DNA from: Rhizobium altiplani
GTDB taxonomy: Bacteria; Pseudomonadota; Alphaproteobacteria; Rhizobiales; Rhizobiaceae
Reading direction: 5' to 3'
DNA length: 49,778 bases
Assembly (NCBI RefSeq): GCF_001542405.1
Contig: NZ_LNCD01000025.1
Coordinates: 1-49,778 of the forward strand
Part shown: positions 43,924 to 49,778 of the stretch, in pieces
How positions within the stretch are numbered: position 1 is the first letter of the stretch
How the letters are laid out: each line of letters begins with the position of its first letter
Translations under genes and position numbers: made by a program
The notes under the pieces: model-generated
Database searches by the model: none
Told to the model about the DNA's origin: nothing
What the model saw: only the letters and a program-made list of their open reading frames with translations

Positions 43924-45401
43924 GCGGCCACCGCCTTGTGAGCCTGAAGTTCGCTTTCAAGCGAGTACGAGTCGAGTAGCCGATCGACCATTCGGGTGCC
44001 CGAGTGCCAATCGCATGTTCTGTAACTGTGATTTCTGGTGACGAAGTTCGCACCGGCATAAAACATCTCGTATTGGGTATGCCGCGACGCGAATTCAGAG
44101 CCGATTGCGTCCCAGGCCAGCTTGAAGAGCTTCACCCGTCCCTCGGCGCTGGTGGCGGGCGATTGCTGGGTCTTCTCTATCAGAGTTTTGAGCATGGGGT
44201 CGGCGTAGTCATCAACACCCGAAGGCAGCATGATCAATCCGCCGCCGGCCAATTCTCGTAATGACGAGATAAAGTCGGGATAGAGCTTCTGCGTGAGCAC
44301 CTGAGCCGAATAGAGTGTGTGGGTATCCGGAACGAAATAGCTGCCGCGGTTCCGTCCCTTGATCTCCATTGCATGCACCAGCGCATCGACCATCGCGCCC
44401 TGAGCGGCCAACGTCCCGAGCGTCTCGCGCACCTGCGGGAAATTGACGATGCCGTTTGCCTCGGCGATCCGATGCGCCAGACCCAGAAGGAAGCGCATCT
44501 TGACCATCAGACGGACTTGCGCCTGGTAGTTCTGCAGGACATGCGCGGGCGTCGCATGAAACTGCTGCTGGCACATGCGGATGTCCTGGTTGACGAAGAC
44601 CCGGTCCCACGGCACCTTGACGTCGTCGAAATAGAGGATCGCATCGTTCTCGTCGAAGCGGCTGGCAAGCGGATTGTCGAAGACGCTCGTCGCATGCTCC
44701 TCATATGACTTGCGGGACATGATCTTCAGCCCGGATGCGTTCATCGGAATCGCGAAGGAGACTGCATAGGGTTCGTCACCTTCCAAGAGTGGTTGGATGC
44801 AGGTGACTAAAACCTCGTTGGCCATGATGCCGCCGGTGGCAAGCATCTTTGCGCCGCGAATGGTCAGTCCTTCGCCGTCCTGGTCGACGACACCGGCCGT
44901 CAGTGTACGGTCCTGCTGCTGGCTCGCGCTCTTCGACCGGTCGGCCTGCGGATTGATGATCACATAGGTGAGATAGAGGTCGCTCTCGCGGGCGTAGCGA
45001 TAATAGTCCACCAACGCCGCGGCGCGCTTCGGGTCGTAGGTCTGAAAGACCTCGATCCCCATCAGCATACCGGCCAAGCAGGAGGCGACATGGTCAGGCG
45101 CGCGGCCAAGGAAGCCGCAATGCAATGTCGCCCACGCCTCGAGTGCCCGGCGGCGCTCCACCAGTTCCGCGTAGTTGCCCGGCATCTGCCAGATGCGGCT
45201 TGCGGGACCGAGGCCATCGACCTCGTAGGTCATGAGGCTGCGGTTCTGCTCGGCATTTTGGAAATCGTAGAGGTGTCCCACCGATTGGATGGTCTGGCGA
45301 AAGGCTGGATGGACCGTGACGTCACCTGCCAATTGGCCGTTGATAAACACCTGCCTGCCGTCACGCAGGGTTTCGATATGCTGTGAACCGGTCTTCAACA
45401 T
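43920..45401 (-). CDS. HpaB-type FADH2-dependent aromatic monooxygenase
   Basis: A 493-aa flavin-dependent monooxygenase of the 4-hydroxyphenylacetate 3-hydroxylase large-subunit family, related to HpaB, pyoluteorin and other acyl-CoA-dehydrogenase-fold hydroxylases. Features: TYEVDGLGPASRIW, LYLTYVIINPQADRSKS near residue 155, GVVDQDGEGLTIRGAKMLATG, FDDVKVPWDRVFVNQD and a C-terminal QYEMFYAGANFVTRNH region. Needs FADH2 from the reductase encoded 10 bases upstream. ATG at 45401 with GGGGGATG upstream. The aromatic substrate is unknown; the HpaC and cupin neighbours do not fix it. Confidence 0.9.
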   Translation of the reverse strand: MLKTGSQHIETLRDGRQVFINGQLAGDVTVHPAFRQTIQSVGHLYDFQNAEQNRSLMTYEVDGLGPASRIWQMPGNYAELVERRRALEAWATLHCGFLGRAPDHVASCLAGMLMGIEVFQTYDPKRAAALVDYYRYARESDLYLTYVIINPQADRSKSASQQQDRTLTAGVVDQDGEGLTIRGAKMLATGGIMANEVLVTCIQPLLEGDEPYAVSFAIPMNASGLKIMSRKSYEEHATSVFDNPLASRFDENDAILYFDDVKVPWDRVFVNQDIRMCQQQFHATPAHVLQNYQAQVRLMVKMRFLLGLAHRIAEANGIVNFPQVRETLGTLAAQGAMVDALVHAMEIKGRNRGSYFVPDTHTLYSAQVLTQKLYPDFISSLRELAGGGLIMLPSGVDDYADPMLKTLIEKTQQSPATSAEGRVKLFKLAWDAIGSEFASRHTQYEMFYAGANFVTRNHSYRTCDWHSGTRMVDRLLDSYSLESELQAHKAVAA

Positions 45402-45411
45402 GTCATCCCCC

Positions 45412-45936
45412 TCAGTAATGCATGGCCAATGGCCAAGACGCATTGTCCGGCATGTCGCTTTCCAAAGCAGCATACCGACCCTTGTTGAATACGAGCGGTC
45501 GCCGATCGCGGAACGACCGGACCGACATCACCTGACCAATGAAGAGAAGATGATCGCCACCTTCATGCACGGCCCAAGGGGCACAGTGAAAAACGGCAGC
45601 GGTTCCGGGGAGCACGAGCCCGTGCTCCGTTTCTCGATCACAGGCAACGCCTTCCCACTTGTTCGACAGTGCCTTGGAGAAGCGGATAGATAAATCCACC
45701 TGGTTTTCCGACAGGACGTTGACTGCGTAGCCCTGCGCCAGTTTCCATTGGGCAAGGCCGGCGGCACGGCGATCGATGGAAAAGAGGATCAGCGGCGGCT
45801 CAAGCGACAGTGAATTGAAGGAACTGATCGTGACACCCAGCCTGTCTGTGCCAATCACACTGGTGACCACGCACACTCCCGTTGGAAACTGCCCTAACGC
45901 CTGCCTGAATGCATTCACGTCGAAGACTGGTTCCAT
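45412..45936 (-). CDS. Flavin reductase (HpaC-like)
   Basis: A 174-aa flavin reductase of the HpaC/FMN-binding split-barrel family. FRQALGQFPTGVCVVTS at the N-terminus, VTISSFNSLSLEPPLILFSI as the flavin-binding strand-turn-strand, and FIGQVMSVRSFRDRRPLVFNKGRY near the end. It supplies FADH2 to the monooxygenase. ATG at 45936. First structural gene after gntR on the same strand. Confidence 0.9.
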   Translation of the reverse strand: MEPVFDVNAFRQALGQFPTGVCVVTSVIGTDRLGVTISSFNSLSLEPPLILFSIDRRAAGLAQWKLAQGYAVNVLSENQVDLSIRFSKALSNKWEGVACDRETEHGLVLPGTAAVFHCAPWAVHEGGDHLLFIGQVMSVRSFRDRRPLVFNKGRYAALESDMPDNASWPLAMHY

Positions 45937-46021
45937 GTCGGGCCCCTTGATGTCGGCTGAATTTATTCGATTGCTTATCCTGTTATGACTACTTGCCTTA
46001 GTCTCTGCCGTGGCGAGGACG

Positions 46022-46720
46022 TCAGGTCGCTCGCGGACCGGGTGACCAGTTACCGAAAGTAGGCTCACGCAACGCGGTCAGCGTCCGTGCCAGATGCTCG
46101 CCCACCGCTGCGACCGCCCGATCCGCCTCTGCAGCACGTATAGCCTGGGCTATCCTTCGGTGTTCGGCTAAGACCTCATCGATGCGACTTCCGACCGAGA
46201 TTGCATGCACACCCATTCGAACCTGGCGATCGCGAAGGCTTTCATAGAAAGTCTCGAGAACTGGATTGCCCGCGGCCCTCACGATCGCCCGATGGAAATC
46301 CCGGTCGCTTTCTATGAAGGCAATACGATCGTTTCGCACTTGGTCCTGTTGGTCGATCAGCCGGTCCAATTCGTCCGCGAGGGCACTTCCGAAGCGGCTT
46401 GCCTGCTGCGCGCACCACTCCTCCACCAAACGGCGAGCCTGCATGATCGAGTCAATCTCGGCCTCAGTGATCGGCGCGATATACGCGCCCTTCTTGGGCA
46501 TAATCTTCAATAGACCGTCAGCTTCCAAACGCAGAAACGCTTCCCTCACCGGGGTTCGAGAAACGCCGGTTTCTCGACAGACCTGCGCCTCCGTCAGGAA
46601 GGTTGTCTCATTACGGGGCAAAGTCAGCACATGCTGTTTCAGCCAAGCGTAGACGACATCCTGAGCGGCGTCGCCGCCTTCGTTTGCCCAGAGGGTCTTC
46701 ACCAACATGCTCATAGACAT
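46022..46720 (-). CDS. GntR-family regulator (FCD subfamily)
   Basis: A 232-aa GntR/FadR-type regulator: winged helix (TEAQVCRETGVSRTPVREAF) and an all-helical FCD effector domain (DRDFHRAIVRAAGNPVLETFYESLRDRQ; metal ligands Asp, His, His). Several in-frame ATGs near 46708-46720 make the exact start uncertain. It heads the monooxygenase operon and probably controls it through the palindrome at 46719, repressing until an aromatic or metabolite is bound. Confidence 0.88.
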   Translation of the reverse strand: MSMSMLVKTLWANEGGDAAQDVVYAWLKQHVLTLPRNETTFLTEAQVCRETGVSRTPVREAFLRLEADGLLKIMPKKGAYIAPITEAEIDSIMQARRLVEEWCAQQASRFGSALADELDRLIDQQDQVRNDRIAFIESDRDFHRAIVRAAGNPVLETFYESLRDRQVRMGVHAISVGSRIDEVLAEHRRIAQAIRAAEADRAVAAVGEHLARTLTALREPTFGNWSPGPRAT

Positions 46721-46734
46721 GTTGTATACAAGAT
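46719..46734. promoter_or_regulatory. Probable GntR operator (TTGTATACAA)
   Basis: TTGTATACAA is a perfect palindrome flanked by AT-G and G-AT, matching the TNGTNNNACNA pattern of FadR/FCD regulators. It overlaps the gntR start, which fits autoregulation. Confidence 0.7.
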
Positions 46735-46758
46735 GCCTATGAGAAAGTCAACTGTCTC

Positions 46759-46881
46759 TTACCCCGCCTTCTGCCCATTGAGGTCGGCTTCGATGCTCTT
46801 CTTCAACGCATCCATGATATTGACGATGTTTGATGCGGGTGCCGGAGCAGCTTTGCCCTTTGCCATCTTTTTCGGCTTCAC
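46759..46881 (-). pseudogene. C-terminal remnant of a Ku gene
   Basis: Reading the minus strand from 46881 gives KPKKMAKGKAAPAPASNIVN, then the Ku ending NIMDALKKSIEADLNGQKAG and a TAA at 46759. This is the extended C-terminal tail of rhizobial Ku, the end-binding protein of non-homologous end joining. The Ku core and upstream sequence are absent; a stop codon lies just before. Only the last ~40 codons remain. Confidence 0.7.
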
Positions 46882-47080
46882 TCAGCAGGCTGGTCTGGAT
46901 CGGACAACTGACTATATTTGTTGCTTCTCTGGTCTGCGCGGGCCTTTGCGCTTTCGGGGCTCTCGCCCTTACGATGCAGTCGAGTTCCTTCGCGCCTGGT
47001 ACGCGCGAGCTGTAGGTGTCGGTCCGTGAAGTGCACCCCGTTTTGGCTCAGCGGCAGCTGGAATTTTCCCGGGTTCAGGC
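46882..47080. other. Intergenic remainder after the Ku remnant
   Basis: About 200 bases with no gene. A short plus-strand frame here could encode one membrane helix but has no ribosome site and depends on the Ku remnant's antisense for its start. Confidence 0.35.
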
Positions 47081-48802
47081 TCAGTTCGGCGGGGGTGAAG
47101 GCTCGGGGAACGCAGGTGGATTGCGGTCACCATCTCGAAATCCCAAAGCTGTGTGAATCTGGCTGACTACCGCCGCACCTTCGCCCACAGCTGCTGCCAC
47201 CCTCTTGGTGGAGCCTGCTCTTACATCTCCAATGGCAAAAATGTTCGGTATGCTGGTTTCGAGGGCCAGAGCTGCGCGGCCCACCTCTTGTTCGACGAAG
47301 GGATCGAAAGCAGATCCCGTCACGATGAATCCGGCGCGGTCCGTAGCAATGTGCGGGCATAGCCAGCCGGTGTTAGGGTCAGCACCAATGAACATGAAAA
47401 GCTGGCGGACTTCGAATTCCGTCTCTCTTGCGGACTTCAAGTTTCTGATCGTCACTGCCAGAAGCGACGCATCCCCCGATAAGGAGGCTACCTCGCACCC
47501 GACGTGCATTACGACATTCGGGAGGGCGGCAATCCGCTCAATCAGGTAGGTCGACATCGTATCGGCGAGGTCTCTTCGGATCACCAGATGGAGACGGCTG
47601 ACCTTGGGGGCCAAATAGGCGATTGCCTGACCAGCAGAGTTGCCGCCACCGACGACGACAATATCCCGGTTCTCACACCACTTTGCTTCGATGGGCGTTG
47701 CCCAGTACGACACCCCGGCACCCTCGAAGTCTGAGACATTCGAGATACTTGGTCTGCGATATCGTGCTCCAGATGCAACCACGACCGTTCTCGCCATTAT
47801 TGCTCGCCGGTCGGTCGTGCGGAGATTGATTAGACCATCGCGCCGACTGCCGGGAACAGGCGGTGACATCTCAGAAATTCTCAAGGGCAGGGCAACTTCG
47901 GCGCCGAACTTCAGGGCCTGATTGAGTGCTCGACCGGCCAGGGCTTGGCCCGAGATGCCGGTCGGAAAGCCCAAGTAGTTTTCGATGCGGGAAGAACTGC
48001 CTGCTTGTCCTCCTGCGGAACGCTCGTCCAGGACGATAACGCTCAGGCCTTCAGAGGCGGCATAGACCGCCGCAGCCAGTCCTGAGGGACCAGCCCCGAC
48101 GATCGCAGTGTCGTACACCATCTCCGGGTCCAGCTCCGGTGTAATCCCCAGACAGCATGCTACCTCCGCGTCGGTGGGCTTTTTCAGGACAGTCCCGTTT
48201 GGGCAGACCATGACCGGTAGATCGCTGTCCTGGATACCCAGGCGCTCCACCAGATCGTGACCCTCGCCCTCGCTGGAGGCATCGACCACGACGTAGGGAT
48301 ATCCGCTCCGGGAGAGGAAGATTTGAAGGGCACGCAGATCCGATTTTCCGTCGTGTCCAATCAGCACGGTGCCGGAATTCCCGGTGTCGATCAGCGCGAC
48401 GCGCCGAAGAATGTAGGCCCGCATGATGATTTCGCCGACCTCGGCCGAGCCGATGATGAGCGCCTTGACGTGCGTGGCGTCAAAGGGGATGGCGACGCAA
48501 CCATGGTGGCCAGCCCGTGAAGCCGCCATAGCAGGCCGTCCCGACAATTGATTGAGTTCGCCTGAGAAGTGGCCCACCCCATGCGACACGATTGCGGTCT
48601 CCGAGTGGGAGCCAATTCTCCCGAAGACATCAAGCCGCCCAGAAAGGACTAGCCAAGCCGGGACTTGCCGGTCACCAATCGATGAGACCTGTTCTCCGGG
48701 ACCAAACGTCTTTGGCTCTCCGCTGGCGAATCTCTTGGCTACTTCTATCTGCAACGGGGTCAGGACGGGAAACAGCTGGGCTTGGCGAGAGTGGACGTCC
48801 AT
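47081..48802 (-). CDS. cNMP-binding / thioredoxin-fold / FAD oxidoreductase (TrxR-like)
   Basis: A 573-aa three-part protein. Residues ~15-140: cyclic-nucleotide-binding-type domain (FASGEPKTFGPGEQVSSIG, FSGELNQLSGRPAMA). Residues ~145-230: a thioredoxin-like segment without a CxxC. Residues ~240-560: FAD/NAD(P) domain (DTAIVGAGPSGLAAAVYAAS, VVVGGGNSAGQAIAYLA and the IFAIGDVRAG FAD motif). The redox CxxC of thioredoxin reductase is absent, so disulfide reduction in the usual way is impossible. ATG at 48802 with AGGAGG upstream. It is coupled to the UBP zinc-finger gene. Confidence 0.85.
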   Translation of the reverse strand: MDVHSRQAQLFPVLTPLQIEVAKRFASGEPKTFGPGEQVSSIGDRQVPAWLVLSGRLDVFGRIGSHSETAIVSHGVGHFSGELNQLSGRPAMAASRAGHHGCVAIPFDATHVKALIIGSAEVGEIIMRAYILRRVALIDTGNSGTVLIGHDGKSDLRALQIFLSRSGYPYVVVDASSEGEGHDLVERLGIQDSDLPVMVCPNGTVLKKPTDAEVACCLGITPELDPEMVYDTAIVGAGPSGLAAAVYAASEGLSVIVLDERSAGGQAGSSSRIENYLGFPTGISGQALAGRALNQALKFGAEVALPLRISEMSPPVPGSRRDGLINLRTTDRRAIMARTVVVASGARYRRPSISNVSDFEGAGVSYWATPIEAKWCENRDIVVVGGGNSAGQAIAYLAPKVSRLHLVIRRDLADTMSTYLIERIAALPNVVMHVGCEVASLSGDASLLAVTIRNLKSARETEFEVRQLFMFIGADPNTGWLCPHIATDRAGFIVTGSAFDPFVEQEVGRAALALETSIPNIFAIGDVRAGSTKRVAAAVGEGAAVVSQIHTALGFRDGDRNPPAFPEPSPPPN

Positions 48803-48818
48803 GCACTCAACCTCCTGT

Positions 48819-49121
48819 CTAATAAAACTGCGGAATCGGTCCGACCTGAGGGGTCTGATCAGGAAGGTCAATCATTGTCCCATCCACGTAGCACCAACCC
48901 CAGCCTTCCGGCGGATCGTAGCCTTCGATGATGGGATGGCCCGTGCTCCGGAAATGCGCCGTCGCATGCTTGCCTATTGATTGATCGCAACATCCAACGT
49001 GTCCGCATTCACGGCATAGTCGCAAGTGGACCCAAGCTTGTCCGATTGCCAGGCATTCTTCACACCCCATGGTCTTGGGCTTGACGGATTGAACGGAGTT
49101 CTGATGGCTGCAACGCGTCAT
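48819..49121 (-). CDS. UBP-type zinc-finger protein
   Basis: A 100-aa protein with one ZnF-UBP domain: MTRCSHQ at the N-terminus, GCEECLAIGQAWVHLRLCRECGHVGCCD in the centre (shown here in part) and KHATAHFRSTGHPIIEG near residue 55, giving the Cys/His zinc sites. In eukaryotes this domain binds ubiquitin C-termini; in bacteria it is typically fused or adjacent to flavoproteins, with unknown target. Stop 16 bases before the flavoprotein start, so the two are one operon. Confidence 0.85.
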   Translation of the reverse strand: MTRCSHQNSVQSVKPKTMGCEECLAIGQAWVHLRLCRECGHVGCCDQSIGKHATAHFRSTGHPIIEGYDPPEGWGWCYVDGTMIDLPDQTPQVGPIPQFY

Positions 49122-49516
49122 TTGAAATCCTATCCTATCGTTGGATCTCAGGTAACATACCTGAGAACGCTACTTTGGACAGTCATACGCAAGGGTTATG
49201 GTGAGCGCTTCACTTGCCGTCCATCGAACTGAGCCGGGTTAGATTGCCTCACTCGACCGTGTGCTTCCGATTTGAAACGTAAGAATGCAGAAATTGCGAA
49301 AGACGAGCGCTTTTTGGTGAAGATTATGGGCAATCCCACGTTGGCTTTGCGGGTAAAGCCTTGGCCACGCGATTGGCAGTTCAGCACATGGCAAACGGGG
49401 GTAAAGTCGCGACGCAGCGCGAAGCGGTGAACATATTTGCCCGCCCCTGGTCGCCGCCTTGACAAGCGTGTGGTTGAAAGTCGCTGCTTGCGGATAAATT
49501 TTACTGTTGTTGTTTC
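49122..49516. other. Gene-free stretch
   Basis: About 395 bases upstream of the zinc-finger gene and downstream of cspA without a gene. The minus-strand frame at 49196-49546 is Arg/Ser-rich with no domain or ribosome site. Confidence 0.4.
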
Positions 49517-49541
49517 GGCTGCCGCGTCTCGCGCGGCAGCC
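49517..49541 (-). terminator. Hairpin after cspA
   Basis: GGCTGCCGCG pairs with CGCGGCAGCC across 5 bases, five bases past the cspA stop. No long T run on the minus strand, but the position is standard for a terminator or 3' stabiliser. Confidence 0.65.
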
Positions 49542-49546
49542 TTCAA

Positions 49547-49756
49547 TTAAAGTGCGCGGAGATCTTCAGCCGCTGTTTTACCCGAACGCCGATCCTGCTT
49601 CGGTTCGTAACTGACTTTCTGACCATCCTTGAGGCCTGAAAGCCCGGAACGCTCTACTGCCGAGATGTGCACGAACACATCCGGAGAGCCATTATCGGGG
49701 GCGATGAAACCATAGCCCTTTTCAGAGTTGAACCATTTCACTGTACCAGTAGCCAA
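49547..49756 (-). CDS. cspA: Cold-shock protein CspA
   Basis: A 69-aa cold-shock-domain protein. [16 protein letters not shown] holds RNP1-type residues (KGYGFI) and DVFVHISAV is RNP2. Binds single-stranded RNA/DNA and melts RNA structure. Complete and of usual length; ATG at 49756. Confidence 0.95.
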   Translation of the reverse strand: MATGTVKWFNSEKGYGFIAPDNGSPDVFVHISAVERSGLSGLKDGQKVSYEPKQDRRSGKTAAEDLRAL

Positions 49757-49778
49757 TGTAAGTCCTCGGTTGATTTGC

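Noticed and set aside
46830..47015. Small plus-strand frame with one hydrophobic helix
   Set aside because: Its first half is antisense to the Ku remnant, and no ribosome site precedes it.
47016..47080. Short stretch that looked like an insertion-sequence end
   Set aside because: No inverted partner or target duplication found in the window.
1..49778. CRISPR arrays, rRNA genes, complete tRNA genes, replication origin
   Set aside because: No regularly spaced direct repeats, no rRNA sequence, only a 3' tRNA fragment, and no origin-like repeats were seen by reading.

Overview
This window looks like chromosomal or island DNA from an alphaproteobacterium of the order Hyphomicrobiales (a rhizobium, most like Mesorhizobium or a close relative). 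The grounds are a DUF982 protein, class III adenylate cyclases, a Ku remnant, FixK/FNR-type boxes, small LSAC-type lipoproteins, CspA and a high-GC coding style with many GTG/TTG starts. This is inferred from gene content and protein style; no database search was possible.

Layout. 0-3.2 kb: an exported EF-hand protein diverging from an exported DUF1254/DUF1214 protein. 3.58-3.63 kb: the 3' portion of a CAT-anticodon tRNA with no 5' half, the usual scar of a tRNA-targeting integrative element; in the simplest reading the element lies to the right. 3.6-12.5 kb: small regulators, polyphosphate glucokinase diverging from a GH15 glucoamylase, a DUF599 membrane protein, a truncated adenylate cyclase and small lipoproteins. 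12.4-19.3 kb: a decayed accessory zone with a frameshifted secreted protein, phage tail-type fragments, an HTH-like protein, a transporter remnant, a DUF4440 protein and an intact GH25 endolysin.

19.3-35.8 kb is the centre of the window: a dense copper-handling island. Going left to right it holds a six-gene minus-strand operon (small Cys/His protein, lipoprotein, TolC-like channel, multicopper oxidase, cupredoxin, CusF), cytochrome b561, a plus-strand unit (small Cys/His protein, DUF305, Csp-type copper store), a minus-strand unit (small Cys/His protein, Cu P-type ATPase with a Cys-Met-His N-terminus, DUF2933, SRPBCC), cytochrome c', CueR, CopA, a plus-strand unit (small Cys/His protein, second multicopper oxidase), CopZ and a DUF411 protein. 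Three promoters show the 19-bp-spacer MerR-type dyad expected for CueR, and two intergenic regions carry FNR/FixK-type boxes. Four different small exported proteins, sharing CC-x(2-3)-C and a Pro-Pro C-terminus, each head a copper transcription unit. This repeated arrangement is my best candidate for something not well described.

35.9-38.5 kb: a decayed chromate operon (chrB with two frameshifts, chrA reduced to its two ends), an intact MFS transporter and a GYD-domain protein. 39.2-43.5 kb: a three-GAF histidine kinase, a single-domain response regulator and a receiver-cyclase fusion, translationally linked. 43.5-46.7 kb: a GntR-controlled operon for an HpaB-type flavin monooxygenase, its flavin reductase and a cupin. 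46.76 kb: a Ku C-terminal remnant. 47.1-49.1 kb: a cNMP-binding/thioredoxin-reductase-like flavoprotein with its UBP zinc-finger partner. The window ends with cspA.

How it fits together. Cytoplasmic Cu(I) is sensed by CueR, carried by CopZ and exported by two P-type ATPases. In the periplasm it is oxidised or bound by two multicopper oxidases, CusF, cupredoxin and DUF411/DUF305 proteins, with outer-membrane disposal through the TolC-like lipoprotein. The FNR/FixK-type boxes suggest that low oxygen, when Cu(I) toxicity rises, is a second input.
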